Source: Thermorudis peleae (GTDB lineage: Bacteria > Chloroflexota > Chloroflexia > Thermomicrobiales > Thermomicrobiaceae). Taken from it: a stretch of 64,000 bases of DNA. The notes beneath the pieces were generated by a model. The model had not been told where the DNA came from, did no database searches, and was given only the letters and a program-made list of their open reading frames with translations. This document shows, piece after piece, positions 1 through 8,372 of this stretch (within the stretch, counting starts at the first letter, position 1; each line of letters starts with the position of its first letter). The stretch lies in NCBI RefSeq assembly GCF_000744775.1, contig NZ_JQMP01000003.1:186001-250000 (forward strand), given 5' to 3'. Position numbers and translations under genes: made by a program.

Positions 1-324
1 CAGCTCTCCGGCGGCCAGCAGCAACGCGTCGGCATCGCCCGGGCGCTCGTCAAGGAGCCCTCCCTCATCCTCGCGGACGAGCCGACCGGCAACCTCGACA
101 GCCGCTCCGCCGAGGAGATCCTCGCCATCTTCCAGCGGCTCAACGCCGAGCGCGGCATCACCATCGTCCTCGTCACCCACGAGCCCGATATCGCCGCTCA
201 CACGCAACGCGTCATCCGCATGCGCGACGGCTTCGTCATCGGCGACGAGCGCCAGGAGCCCGTCCTGGCCGGCAGCTGGGCCACCGTTGCGCCCGCGGTG
301 ACTTCACCGGAGGTGCAGCCATGA
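1..324 (+). CDS. ABC transporter ATP-binding protein, MacB/LolD type (3' part only)
   Basis: This is the C-terminal part of an ATPase that would power the MacB-like permease encoded next to it. The gene runs in from the left edge, so the Walker A motif is missing. Visible are the ABC signature (LSGGQQQRV) at the very edge, the Walker B segment ([13 protein letters not shown]) with the catalytic Glu, and the H-loop (LVTHEPD). The NLD after the Walker B motif is typical of the LolD/MacB/FtsE subgroup. Its TGA overlaps the ATG of the permease gene, so the two are translationally coupled and almost certainly form one complex. The substrate cannot be told from this fragment. Confidence 0.93.
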   Translation, partial: QLSGGQQQRVGIARALVKEPSLILADEPTGNLDSRSAEEILAIFQRLNAERGITIVLVTHEPDIAAHTQRVIRMRDGFVIGDERQEPVLAGSWATVAPAVTSPEVQP

Positions 325-1568
325 GCATCGGCGACGCCTTCGCCATCGCCTTCCACGCCCTGGCCACCAACAAGCTGCGCACCGCCCTCACCATGCTCGG
401 CATTATCATCGGCGTCTGTGCCGTCATCGCCATGATCGCCATCGGCCAGGGCGCCCAGCAGCAGGTCGTCTCCCGCATCTCCTCGCTCGGCACCGACCTG
501 CTCTACATCCGCCCCGGCGCCCAGCAGCAGAACGGCGTGCGCACGGCCGCCGGTACCGCCCCGACCCTCAGCATCGACGACGGCCAGGCCATCGCCCAGA
601 ACGTCGACAACGTCAAGGCCGTCGTCCCCGTCGTCTACGGCAACGCCCAGGTCATCTACCAGGGGCAGAATGTCAACACCCGTATCATCGGCACGACCCC
701 AGCCTACCAGGACGTCCATAGCTACTATCCCGTCGACGGCGACTTCTTTACCGACCAGGACGTTACCGCCGCCAACCCGGTCATCGTCCTCGGCTCCAAC
801 GTCGCCCAGGAACTCTTCGGCGACACCGAGCCGGTCGGCCAGACCGTCCGCGTCTCGGCCGGCCGCGTCTCGATCCCCTTCCGCGTCGTCGGCGTGATGC
901 AGTCGAAGGGCAGCCTCGGCTTCGTCAATGTCGACGACCAAGTGCTGATGCCCCTCACAACGCTCGCCCGCAAGATCCAGGTTAACCGCAACACCAAGGG
1001 TGGCCAGCTCGTCGACGAACTCGACGTCCAGGTCACCAGCACGGACGTAATCCCAACCGTCCAGAACCAGATCGACGACCTGCTCCGCACGCGCCACCAG
1101 GTCGCTCAGGACGACTTCACGATTCTGAGCCCGCTCGACTTCCTGAACACGCTCTCGAGCGCGATCCAGGCCTTCACCATCCTGCTCGGCAGCATCGCCG
1201 GTATCTCCCTCGTCGTCGGCGGCATCGGCATCATGAACATCATGCTCGTCTCGGTCACGGAGCGCACACGCGAGATCGGCATCCGCAAGGCGATGGGCGC
1301 CCGGCGACGGGATATTCTGACCCAGTTCCTGATCGAGGCCGTGACGGTGAGCCTGATCGGCGGCGCAGCCGGCATCTTGCTCGGCGTCGGGGCAGCCCAC
1401 GTGCTCAACGGCCGGCAGATCGGCACCGGCACGCTAACAACGGCGATCGTGCCGTCCTCGATCGTGCTGGCCTTCACCGTCGCCGCAGCGGTCGGGATCG
1501 TCTCCGGGATCTACCCGGCGATGCGGGCTGCCTCGCTCAACCCGATCGAGGCCCTGCGGTATGAGTGA
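321..1568 (+). CDS. ABC transporter permease, MacB/FtsX family
   Basis: A 415-residue membrane subunit of a MacB-type ABC exporter or mechanotransmission complex. It has the family layout: one N-terminal transmembrane helix at about residues 18-42 ([20 protein letters not shown]), an extracytoplasmic MacB periplasmic-core domain of about 220 residues, and three C-terminal helices (from about residue 280) forming the FtsX domain. The cytoplasmic coupling motif [13 protein letters not shown] between helices 2 and 3 is a family hallmark. The start codon overlaps the stop of the ATPase gene (ATGA). Proteins of this type export peptides, antibiotics or lipoproteins; nothing here fixes the substrate. 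A membrane-fusion protein may lie upstream, outside the window. Confidence 0.93.
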   Translation: MSIGDAFAIAFHALATNKLRTALTMLGIIIGVCAVIAMIAIGQGAQQQVVSRISSLGTDLLYIRPGAQQQNGVRTAAGTAPTLSIDDGQAIAQNVDNVKAVVPVVYGNAQVIYQGQNVNTRIIGTTPAYQDVHSYYPVDGDFFTDQDVTAANPVIVLGSNVAQELFGDTEPVGQTVRVSAGRVSIPFRVVGVMQSKGSLGFVNVDDQVLMPLTTLARKIQVNRNTKGGQLVDELDVQVTSTDVIPTVQNQIDDLLRTRHQVAQDDFTILSPLDFLNTLSSAIQAFTILLGSIAGISLVVGGIGIMNIMLVSVTERTREIGIRKAMGARRRDILTQFLIEAVTVSLIGGAAGILLGVGAAHVLNGRQIGTGTLTTAIVPSSIVLAFTVAAAVGIVSGIYPAMRAASLNPIEALRYE

Positions 1569-1688
1569 CACGCAGCCGCCACGCCCGCCGCACTGCTGCG
1601 GCCCGCCCGGTGCCAGGGAAACGCGGCGCCGGGCGACCGGACAGGCAGCAGGCACGGGATCGCTGGGTAGGGGTGGAAAGGAGAAGGC

Positions 1689-2333
1689 ATGCGCAATCGC
1701 TTTACCCAGGTACTCGCCGTCGTCATCATCCTCGGCCTCGGCATCGGGGCTGCATTCGCCGCCGGCTCGGTCTACGGCCGGAACACGGCGGCCAAGAACG
1801 TCCAGCCGGTCGTCATCGGCGCGGGCGGCACAGGCGGCGTCGCCGCAGCGAGCGGCACAGCCGACGCCGCCGGTGGCACCGGCAGCGGCAGTGGCAGTGG
1901 CCGCCAGGGCTTCGGCGGAGGCGGCTTCGGCGGCGCCATCAGCGGCACCGTCAGCGCTGTCAACGGCCAGCAGCTCACGCTGACGCTCGCCAACGGCCAG
2001 CAGCTCACCGTCGCCCTCACGGCTGACACCCACATCGGCACGGTGAGCCAGGCGAGCCAGAGCGCGCTCACCAGCGGCGCTGAGGTACTGGTTACGGGCA
2101 CCCGCGGCAGCGACGGCACGCTGACCGCCAGCGCCGTGATCGTCGTGCCGTCGGGCTTCCTGCCGACGCCAGCAGCCGGCAGCACCAGCGGCGCAGGCGC
2201 CTCGGGCGCAGGCACCTCGGGCGCAGGCACCTCAGGCGCGGGCGCCGGGACTGGCGGAGCCGGCCGGGCCGGTGGACAGGCCACGCCGGGCGCAAGCGGA
2301 CGCCCCGCGGCCACGCCCACCCCGACGCCCTAG
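1689..2333 (+). CDS. Secreted or membrane-anchored DUF5666-like protein with Gly/Ala-rich linkers
   Basis: A 214-residue protein with an N-terminal hydrophobic segment (residues 8-26) acting as signal peptide or anchor, then a Gly/Ser/Ala-rich linker. A compact beta-rich segment at about residues 80-155 (GTVSAVNGQQLTLTLANG ... VTADTHI-like ... GSDGTLTASAVIVV) resembles DUF5666, a small domain common in exported proteins. The C-terminal 55 residues are low complexity, with GASGAGTSGAG repeats ending in a Thr/Pro tail. A GGAAAGGAG ribosome binding site sits 6-8 nt before the ATG. It follows the ABC exporter by 120 nt on the same strand and may be co-transcribed. The domain assignment is by resemblance and the function is unknown. 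Confidence 0.75.
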   Translation: MRNRFTQVLAVVIILGLGIGAAFAAGSVYGRNTAAKNVQPVVIGAGGTGGVAAASGTADAAGGTGSGSGSGRQGFGGGGFGGAISGTVSAVNGQQLTLTLANGQQLTVALTADTHIGTVSQASQSALTSGAEVLVTGTRGSDGTLTASAVIVVPSGFLPTPAAGSTSGAGASGAGTSGAGTSGAGAGTGGAGRAGGQATPGASGRPAATPTPTP

Positions 2334-2389
2334 CCCCACCTAACTCGATCACACCAGTCCGTTTGCTCCAGTCCTTTTTCTCCACGCAC

Positions 2390-2418
2390 GTGGGCCGGGA
2401 GGTAACCTCCCGGCCCAC
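2390..2418. terminator. Strong GC-rich hairpin after the DUF5666-like gene
   Basis: A perfect 13-bp inverted repeat (GTGGGCCGGGAGG and its complement) with a 3-nt loop lies 57 nt after the stop codon at 2333. No T-run follows on either strand, so it could act as a U-tract-less terminator or as an mRNA 3'-end stabiliser. Confidence 0.5.
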
Positions 2419-2970
2419 CCTGCTGCTCGGGCACGCCCGCGCACGCCGTCTCTGACCAGCCTTGTGCCGGCATGCCAGGGCAGGGCACGCAGCGCTGCCA
2501 GCTCTCCCGCAGAGACAGCCTGTGCCAGGCGCTCCAGCCTGCCAGCGAGCCCCAGGCCGTCGCCACGGCCCACGCTCGCCACCCCAGCACGCCACACCTG
2601 GCCCACGCACAACCGGGAGGCGCACGCAGAGCTGGGCCATGACGTCGATGCACGATGCGCAGGTGCGCGCCCGAGTCAACACCCGGCTCAGCGCACGCGC
2701 CAAACGCGCACAACATCACAACGCGCAACCGGCAACGCGAAAAACGCGGGCGTCACGAGCGGGCAGCGGGCAGCGCCCAGCGCATCGCTCGCACCATAAC
2801 ACCGACCCGCAAACCGGCGACGCCGGCGGACAGCACGGGTGCATTGCCTGCCCAACACCCAGGAACGCAGGCATCACTGGGGAATCACGACCGGGGCATG
2901 GTCGCACAAGAGCACGAGCGCCTTGCCGCGTAACACGCTGGTGCGACAGCCAGGCGCATTGGCCGCGCAC

Positions 2971-3008
2971 CAAAAGAAACGGCCCCGGGGGAAATCCCCC
3001 AGGGCCGC
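2971..3008 (-). terminator. Rho-independent terminator of the Thr/Pro-repeat surface protein gene
   Basis: Read on the minus strand, an 11-bp stem with one mismatch (GGCCCTGGGGG against CCCCCGGGGCC) and a short loop is followed by GTTTCTTTTGG. It lies about 30 nt past the TAG that ends the frameshifted tail at 3039-3041, not near the premature stop at 3212. This supports the tail being part of the original gene. Confidence 0.7.
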
Positions 3009-3038
3009 CCCAGCGTCTCCGCCGTGCTTACGGATACG

Positions 3039-3217
3039 CTACGGAATCACGTAGACCGTCTGCACGTTGGACAGTGGCGTCGTCCCGTCTGCCGCGAAGA
3101 GCTGGACCTGGAAGTACGTGCCAGCCGTACCCGAGCAGACGTAGATCGGCTGCGTTCCACCGGTGAGCGTCACCGACGTTGCTGGCGGCTGAATGTTGCA
3201 CTGCTGGAAGCTCACCG
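3039..3217 (-). other. Out-of-frame C-terminal tail of the surface protein gene (about 59 codons)
   Basis: After the stop at 3212-3214, another frame continues with clearly protein-like sequence. It reads [20 protein letters not shown], then a beta-rich segment with Cys, Tyr and Phe (YVCSGTAGTYFQVQLF), and ends in a TAG at 3039-3041 just before the terminator. The segment looks like the final beta-strands of an extracellular domain. Inserting one C after base 3218 restores the repeat unit and joins the tail to the upstream protein in frame. This is either a real frameshift or a base-calling error in a repeat. Confidence 0.75.
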
Positions 3218-5380
3218 TGGCGTGGCCGTTGCCGTCGGCGTGCCGGTCGGCGTGCCCGTCGGCGTGGCCGTTGCCGTCGGCGTGCCGGTTGGCGTGCCCG
3301 TCGGCGTGGCCGTCACGGTGCCCGTCGGCGTGGCCGTTGCCGTCGGCGTGCCGGTTGGCGTGCCCGTCGGCGTGGCCGTCACGGTGCCCGTCGGCGTGGC
3401 CGTTGCCGTCGGCGTGCCGGTTGGCGTGCCCGTCGGCGTGGCCGTCACGGTGCCCGTCGGCGTGGCCGTCACCGTGCCGGTGCTGGTTGCAGTCGGCGTC
3501 GGGGCCGGCGGCGGCGTGAACAGGCCAGGCACGACCGCCAGGTTGAACACGGCCGAGCCGTCACCCTGCACCGCGTAGTTCACGTCGTTCGAGACACCGC
3601 TGACCGGGCCACCGGAGTCGATCTTGATAACAGCCGAGCCCTGGAAGCCGAGCGGCAGCGTCGACAGATCCGTCGGCGCGTAGATCGTCAACCCGCCGAA
3701 GGCCGGGATCGTCGTGATCACCGGGCTGCTCAGGGTCGGCGCCACCTTCGCGCCCGACTGGTCATAGAAGGTGACCTCGATCGTGGCGGCCGTCGTGCTG
3801 CTGGCGTTGAAGAGGTTGATGCCGCTCGTGTCACCGAACGGCGAAGCCGCACCCGCGCCACGCTGGAAGAGCGGCAGCGCCAGGCCGTCGTTCGTCACAC
3901 CGCCGGTCTGCGCCAGGTAGCTCATCGCCTGGCCCATGCCGTCGGCCTTGGTGCCCATGTACTTGACTTCATCGACCACTGCCGCCAGCGGGCCAGTGCC
4001 GCTGATCACCGCCTGGGCAATGCCGCCGATGCCGACATTGGCGAACTCCGGCCGGTAGACGTAGGTCATCGACCGAGCATCGATCGACACCTGCTGGGCC
4101 GCGACCGCCGTGCCGGCCTGGTTGTAGAAGGTGACCGTCACGGTGTTGCTGGAATCGCCCAGGTTGGCGATGTTGATGCCGGTGTTCCAGCCGTTATAGG
4201 TCTGGAAGATCAGCGGCGCGTAGACCGTCTGTGCGCTCGCACCCTGATCCGACGACACCCGTGGCTGGACGACGTTCGTCAGCGCCATCGAGGTCGAGGC
4301 CTTGACGCGATCGACGTTCCCAACGATCGCGCAGTCCGACGAAATCCAGGCCGAGCCGACCCAGGTGTTCAGCCCGGTCGGGAAGGTGCCCAGCGCCAGC
4401 AGGTCGACCGTTGCCGACTGGCCCATGTTCAAGGTCGTCGTGAAGCTGTTGGGCACGCTCGGGTTCGTCCCCTGCGGGTAGAAGATGACCGTCACGCCGC
4501 AGGCATCAGTCTGCGAGACGTTGGTCACGTGGATGATCGAGTCCCAGCCGTTGTTGGTCTGGACGATCGGCAGCACCCAGTTCCACTGACCGGTCGTCGT
4601 GATCGTCGTGTCGTAGTCGGTCGGCACCGTCAGGCCGCGCGACAGCGTCACGTCCGACAGCGGCAGCGCCGTGTAACCGGAGACGATCGTCTGGGCCGAG
4701 CTGGTCTGGGCCGCCGTCGACGCCGACGGTGCGACGTGCTTCTCCGCGCCAGCGATCGCCGGGCAGGCACCAGGCGCCAGGTTGAAGCTCACCTTGTACT
4801 GCGACCCCGGCGCTGGCTCGTTAGCGTTGACGTTGCCGATGGTGTTCCAGTTGATCTGGAAGCCGGTCGACGTCAGGTTCTGGATCGCGTAGTCGGTGCC
4901 CGAGACATAGGTCGTGCTGCCCTGCTTGACGACGATGTTCGGCGTCGCGGTATCGACCGGCGCCGTCACCGTGTCGGTGCTGTCAAGCGCGCCGTGCGTG
5001 ATCGTCACCGTCTCGGAGCACTCAGCCAGCGCGACCAGCGCACCACCCGGGCTGCTGATGCCCAGCTGGGCCGCCGACAGCGTCTTCGACGCAAACGGCT
5101 CGAGCACCGTCGACAGGATCGGCGTCGAGCTCGAGCTATCGCCCGGCTTGTGGAAGTCAACGGTGATCTCCGCGTTGTTGAGGTTCTGCACCGTCACCGT
5201 GCCGTACCACGGCCCGGTGCCGTTCAGGGTCTCCCCGTTCGGTACCCACGGGAAGAAGATCGCGTTCTGCCCGGGGTTCTGGGGGCCCTGCTGTGCCGGC
5301 GCTGGCGCCGTCGTCAGCCCCGCCAGGGCGCCGACGATCAGGCCGAGCGCGGCCAGAAGATAGAGTACTCGCTTCGTCAT
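3212..5380 (-). CDS. Secreted multidomain surface protein with Thr/Pro stalk (3' end frameshifted)
   Basis: A 722-residue exported protein of unknown function. A signal peptide ([19 protein letters not shown], cleavage near APAQQ at about residue 30) is followed by beta-rich modules of roughly 140-160 residues. Similar phrases recur in them ([13 protein letters not shown]..., [14 protein letters not shown]..., [14 protein letters not shown]...), each followed by V-FY--GT or V-FYDQSG, so the modules are probably internal duplications of one fold. The C terminus is the Thr/Pro tandem repeat. I chose the ATG at 5380 because AAGGGGGA lies 4-8 nt upstream; the ATG at 5398 lacks such a site. The frame stops at 3212, but coding-like sequence continues in another frame to 3039. 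Expression probably starts at the promoter at 5582-5610, leaving a leader of nearly 200 nt. Adhesin or S-layer-associated roles are possible but unproven. Confidence 0.85.
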   Translation of the reverse strand: MTKRVLYLLAALGLIVGALAGLTTAPAPAQQGPQNPGQNAIFFPWVPNGETLNGTGPWYGTVTVQNLNNAEITVDFHKPGDSSSSTPILSTVLEPFASKTLSAAQLGISSPGGALVALAECSETVTITHGALDSTDTVTAPVDTATPNIVVKQGSTTYVSGTDYAIQNLTSTGFQINWNTIGNVNANEPAPGSQYKVSFNLAPGACPAIAGAEKHVAPSASTAAQTSSAQTIVSGYTALPLSDVTLSRGLTVPTDYDTTITTTGQWNWVLPIVQTNNGWDSIIHVTNVSQTDACGVTVIFYPQGTNPSVPNSFTTTLNMGQSATVDLLALGTFPTGLNTWVGSAWISSDCAIVGNVDRVKASTSMALTNVVQPRVSSDQGASAQTVYAPLIFQTYNGWNTGINIANLGDSSNTVTVTFYNQAGTAVAAQQVSIDARSMTYVYRPEFANVGIGGIAQAVISGTGPLAAVVDEVKYMGTKADGMGQAMSYLAQTGGVTNDGLALPLFQRGAGAASPFGDTSGINLFNASSTTAATIEVTFYDQSGAKVAPTLSSPVITTIPAFGGLTIYAPTDLSTLPLGFQGSAVIKIDSGGPVSGVSNDVNYAVQGDGSAVFNLAVVPGLFTPPPAPTPTATSTGTVTATPTGTVTATPTGTPTGTPTATATPTGTVTATPTGTPTGTPTATATPTGTVTATPTGTPTGTPTATATPTGTPTGTPTATATPR
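3219..3480 (-). repeat. 66-bp tandem repeat encoding Thr/Pro/Gly-rich stalk
   Basis: A 66-bp unit recurs head to tail with starts at 3309, 3375 and 3441 and partial copies on both sides. Each unit encodes 22 residues ([12 protein letters not shown] followed by [10 protein letters not shown]). The copies are nearly identical at DNA level, so copy-number change by slippage or recombination is likely. In the protein it would form an extended, probably O-glycosylated stalk near the C terminus. Confidence 0.9.
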
Positions 5381-5748
5381 ACGTCCCCCTTCATGCACAC
5401 AAACCTTCTGCCGTCAGGCGCACACTGCGCGAAACGACACAAGGATCGACGTGGCAGCCGGTCACCACCACGTCACACCCCGCTGACGCACACCCGTGCG
5501 TCTCATCCCATGCCCCTTACCCGCTAAGCTACCCTCCTTTCCTTCCCCTTCCCCAGACGTGTGTTGTCCACACTACCACACAGTCTAGCGAAGGGTCATC
5601 ACCCGGTCAAGAGATCTCCACTGCCACGCACCAGGCCGCGCCTGTTCGCTCACGTCATCTCACGCAGCCACCACCCTGCGGCCAGCAGCGGAGGGGAGCA
5701 CTCCCTCTCAGCGCTCCCACTCTCTATAACGAACGAGCGCGCCAAAGG
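5381..5748. other. Long 5' leader and promoter region of the surface protein gene
   Basis: No gene is seen. Reading leftwards, it holds the promoter at 5582-5610 and a leader of about 195 nt. Within the leader, 5485-5502 forms a 7-bp hairpin (GACGCAC / GTGCGTC, 4-nt loop). A known riboswitch could not be matched. The right part (5611-5748) is the 3' flank of the SPW-type gene. Confidence 0.5.
5582..5610 (-). promoter_or_regulatory. Sigma-70-type promoter for the surface protein gene
   Basis: On the minus strand TTGACC is followed after 17 nt by TAGACT, a near-consensus housekeeping promoter. It points at the gene starting at 5380. Confidence 0.65.
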
Positions 5749-6135
5749 TTACGCGCGCCCGGCCATTGCATGGTTGTTGCGCCAGCCGCCCGCTACGCTC
5801 CCCAGCGCCAGGACAGCCACGATCAGCCCGGTGGCGATGTTGCCGAACACCGCCGCCCCAGAGGCCGTCGCCCCAAAGACGAACGGCGACACGGCCAGCC
5901 ACAGCCCAAGCACCACGTTGGCCAGCCCCGACCAGCGGTAGGTCGGCGACAGCACCAGTTCGGTGATCGCCCAGCCGACGATCAAAAAGCCGCAGACGAC
6001 GTCGTTGATCCGCACTCCGTGGTAGAGCCAGAACTGCAGCGCATAGGGCATTGCGACCGTCCAGGCCCCGAGCACGATGCAGGCCCCGGCCAGGAGGTCC
6101 CACAACACCGACGGCCGCTCTGCTGTGTTGGCCAT
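5749..6135 (-). CDS. SPW-repeat-type small membrane protein
   Basis: A 128-residue integral membrane protein with four predicted helices (about residues 13-33, 42-60, 68-88 and 95-118). The phrases GLWLAVSPFVFG and LSPTYRWSGLANVVLG match the SPW repeat pattern (S-P-x-W-like motif at the start of paired helices) found in small uncharacterised membrane proteins. I prefer the ATG at 6135, with GGAGAGGG 9-12 nt upstream, over a TTG nine bases earlier that would sit on top of that site. The gene stands alone on the minus strand. The biochemical role of the family is not known. Confidence 0.8.
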   Translation of the reverse strand: MANTAERPSVLWDLLAGACIVLGAWTVAMPYALQFWLYHGVRINDVVCGFLIVGWAITELVLSPTYRWSGLANVVLGLWLAVSPFVFGATASGAAVFGNIATGLIVAVLALGSVAGGWRNNHAMAGRA

Positions 6136-6337
6136 CTCCACCAACCCTCTCCGTCTGCACCCTGCACGCCAGCTTCAGCCCAGCCTGCCGCCAGGCCCGG
6201 CGCGATTCTACCATGCCCCCGCGCCGCCGCAGGACATTGCCCCGCTGTACCGCCAATACTGCCAGCACTGGCGCCGTCGGGGCACGACCATCGCCGGGCC
6301 CCGGCCGGGCGTAGTTGGCCGTCGTGACGGGCAACGC

Positions 6338-6366
6338 TTGCGCCCGGCTGAGATGCCAGCTATCCT
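6338..6366 (+). promoter_or_regulatory. Promoter for the coiled-coil protein gene
   Basis: TTGCGC, a 17-nt spacer and TATCCT end 21 nt before the GTG start at 6388, leaving a very short leader. The phrase TATCCTTGGG recurs at 11873, upstream of the adenosyltransferase gene, and as TATCCTTAG at about 59051, upstream of the MBL-fold gene. TATCCT may therefore be a common -10 form here. Confidence 0.55.
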
Positions 6367-6387
6367 TGGGTCGAGAGGAGCCTGCCG

Positions 6388-7584
6388 GTGGCAGCCCACC
6401 ACGACGACCACGAGCTGATCGAGCAACTGCTGCGGCTGGTGCGCGAGCACCCTGAGCTGCGCGAGGCGCTGCGCCGCGAGCTGCTAAGCGAGGAGTTGCT
6501 CGCCCTGCCGGCCCGCGTCGACCAGCGGTTCGCTGAACTTGCCCAGCGCATCGAGGAACTCGCGGCCCGTACGTCCGAACTCGCCGACCGCATCACCTTC
6601 CTGGCGACCCGTCAGGAGCGGACGGAGGCCGGCCTCGCCCGGCTCGACGAGCGGCTCGAACGCCTCGAAGCCCGCACCGAGACCCAGGCGCAGGCCATCG
6701 CCGCCCTCCTCGACGCCCAACAGGCCACCGAGCGCCAGCTCGCCACCCTCGCCGAGCGCATGGCCGAGCTCGCTGACCGCCAGGCGGTGACCGAGCAGCG
6801 GCTGGCCCAGCTCGCTGCGCGCATGGACGCTCTCACCGAGCGCATGGAGCGTGTCGAAGCCCAAATCGCCAGCCTCACCGCGCGCATGGAGCAGGCCGAG
6901 CAGCAGATCGCCAATCTGACGGCGCGGATGGAGCGTGTTGAAGCGCAGATCGCCAGCCTGACTGAGCGCATGGAACGCGTCGAGGCCCAGATCGCCAGCC
7001 TCACTGCGCGGATGGAGCGCGTCGAGGCACAGATTGCGAGTCTCACTGTGCGTATGGAGCAGGTCGAGCAGCAGATCGCCAGCCTGGTGGAAGAACTCCG
7101 GGCCTTCCGCCAGGCGGTGGAGGCCCGCTTCCAGCGAGTCGAGGACCGGCTTGGGGTGCTCAGTGGCTTCTTCCACTACACCTTCTATCTCCATCGCCTC
7201 GCCTCGATCCTCGGCCACCAGGTCCGACGGCTCCGCGCCGACCAGCCTGGTGTGCTGCTCGAGCCACTCGCCGACCGCCTCGGCCCGGCCGCCTACCGCG
7301 CCTTGCTCGACACCGACCTGATCGCCCGCGGCCGCTTGACCGACGGGCGCGAGGTCTGGCTGGTCATCGAGGTCTCGGCGGTCGTCGACGAGCACGACGT
7401 CGAGCGCGCGCTGACCCGGGCTGCGCTCTTGCGCCGCGCTGTGCCGCTCGTCCTGCCGGCCGTCGCGGGCTCGAGCGCGACCGAGGCCGCTGAGCAGCTC
7501 GCGGCTGAGTCCGGCGTGATCGTCATGCAGGACGGCCTCCACCCCGCGCTCGACCCCCTGCTCGAACGCTGGGCCGCAGCCTAG
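6388..7584 (+). CDS. Long coiled-coil protein with C-terminal DUF3782-like nuclease-fold domain
   Basis: A 398-residue cytoplasmic protein with no signal peptide or membrane helix. Residues about 20-255 are continuous coiled coil with an exceptionally regular 14-residue heptad pair (MERVEAQIASLTAR and variants) repeated at least seven times. Residues about 270-398 form a globular domain (ASILGHQVRRL..., GREVWLVIEVSAVVDEHDVERA..., VPLVLPAV, GVIVMQDG). This resembles DUF3782 and similar domains, which have been linked to the PD-(D/E)xK nuclease fold; the V-I-E-V-S strand could carry an acidic residue of that site. The start is a GTG after AGAGGAG. The coiled coil implies dimers or longer rods. 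Function is unknown; nuclease activity would be inference only. Confidence 0.85.
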   Translation: MAAHHDDHELIEQLLRLVREHPELREALRRELLSEELLALPARVDQRFAELAQRIEELAARTSELADRITFLATRQERTEAGLARLDERLERLEARTETQAQAIAALLDAQQATERQLATLAERMAELADRQAVTEQRLAQLAARMDALTERMERVEAQIASLTARMEQAEQQIANLTARMERVEAQIASLTERMERVEAQIASLTARMERVEAQIASLTVRMEQVEQQIASLVEELRAFRQAVEARFQRVEDRLGVLSGFFHYTFYLHRLASILGHQVRRLRADQPGVLLEPLADRLGPAAYRALLDTDLIARGRLTDGREVWLVIEVSAVVDEHDVERALTRAALLRRAVPLVLPAVAGSSATEAAEQLAAESGVIVMQDGLHPALDPLLERWAAA

Positions 7585-7600
7585 CTGCCCCCAGCACGCC

Positions 7601-7630
7601 TTGCCACCGCTGCACGCCCTGCCGTACACT
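7601..7630 (+). promoter_or_regulatory. Promoter of the nicotinamidase-niaR operon
   Basis: TTGCCA, an 18-nt spacer and TACACT. The predicted transcription start falls at about 7637, inside the inverted repeat that follows directly. Confidence 0.6.
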
Positions 7631-7654
7631 CTGACATGACAGGTGTCTTGTCAG
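7631..7654 (+). promoter_or_regulatory. Candidate NiaR operator (inverted repeat over the transcription start)
   Basis: A 24-bp imperfect palindrome with arms CTGACAtGACA and TGTCtTGTCAG matches at 10 of 12 positions per arm. It abuts the -10 box and covers the expected start site, the classic place for a repressor. The second gene of the operon encodes a NiaR-type repressor, so autoregulation by niacin is the simplest reading. I did not compare it with a published NiaR matrix. Confidence 0.55.
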
Positions 7655-7727
7655 CTCACAGGTGGGCACGACCGCATCTGCTGGCCGCACGCCCGCGCCC
7701 ACCGACCGGCAACGAAAGGAGTCCGCC

Positions 7728-8372
7728 ATGACACGCGTCGTCGAGGTTCCCGACTACCCGGTGGCCAGCCACGTCGCGATCGACCCTGCCCGGACAGCCC
7801 TGATCGTGGTCGACATGCAGAACGACTTCGTCGAGCCGCAGGGCGCGCTCTTCGTCCCCGACGCCCCAGCCACCGTGCCCCGCATCCAGCAACTGCTCGC
7901 GCTCGCCCGCGCCCACGGCCTCTTCACCGTCTTCACCCAGGACACCCACTACCCCGGCGATCCCGAGTTCCCGATCTGGGGCGAGCACTGCCTCGCTGGC
8001 ACCTGGGGCTGGCAGATCGTCGATGCCCTCGCTCCCCAGCCCACCGAACTCGTGCTGCCCAAGCGCCGCTACGACGCCTTCTACGGCACGCCGCTCGACC
8101 ACGAGCTGCGCCTCCGCGGCATCACCCACCTCGTCATCTGCGGCACCGTCGCCAGCATCTGCGTCCACTACACCGCCGCGAGTGCAGCCCTGCGCTGGTA
8201 CCAGGTCATCATCCCGGTCGACGCCACCTCTGCCCTGCATCCGTTCGACCTCGAAACCGCCAACCGGCAGACGGCCTTCCTCTTCCGTGGCATCCTCACG
8301 ACTGTCGATGCCATCACCGTCGAGCCAGCCGCTGCCGCAGCCGCCACTCAGCCCGCCGAAGGAGCACGCTGA
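7728..8372 (+). CDS. pncA: Isochorismatase-superfamily cysteine hydrolase, probable nicotinamidase
   Basis: A 214-residue cytoplasmic amidase, probably converting nicotinamide to nicotinate for NAD salvage. The superfamily triad is present: Asp29 (VVDMQNDF), Lys112 (LPKRRYDAF) and Cys145 (GTVASICVHY). Unlike plain isochorismatases it also has a metal-site pattern typical of nicotinamidases: Asp72-x-His74 in TQDTHYPGD and His87 in WGEHCLAGTWG. The ATG at 7728 follows GAAAGGAG. The stop overlaps the start of a NiaR repressor gene (TGATG), which strongly supports the niacin assignment. Other cysteine hydrolases of this family (ureidoacrylate or N-carbamoylsarcosine amidases) remain possible because substrate cannot be read from motifs alone. 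Confidence 0.78.
   Translation: MTRVVEVPDYPVASHVAIDPARTALIVVDMQNDFVEPQGALFVPDAPATVPRIQQLLALARAHGLFTVFTQDTHYPGDPEFPIWGEHCLAGTWGWQIVDALAPQPTELVLPKRRYDAFYGTPLDHELRLRGITHLVICGTVASICVHYTAASAALRWYQVIIPVDATSALHPFDLETANRQTAFLFRGILTTVDAITVEPAAAAAATQPAEGAR

Larger units (their letters stand above)
2334..3038. other. Gene-poor spacer of about 700 nt
   Basis: No convincing gene lies here. Open frames are present on both strands but show Arg/His/Pro-rich composition without ribosome binding sites, typical of chance frames in high-GC DNA. The spacer separates two convergent units and carries a hairpin at each end (2390-2418 and 2971-3008), which fits transcription termination. The middle has CACGCG/ACGCGC-rich simple sequence and nothing else I recognise. 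Confidence 0.6.

Noticed and set aside
2390-2418. Attachment site or transposon end formed by the perfect 13-bp inverted repeat.
   Set aside because: No integrase, transposase or flanking direct repeat is present; position just after a stop codon fits a terminator better.
3179-5527. A 782-codon plus-strand frame opposite the surface protein gene.
   Set aside because: Arg-rich shadow of the Thr/Pro repeats; no start signal and no domain. The minus-strand frame has a signal peptide, promoter and terminator.
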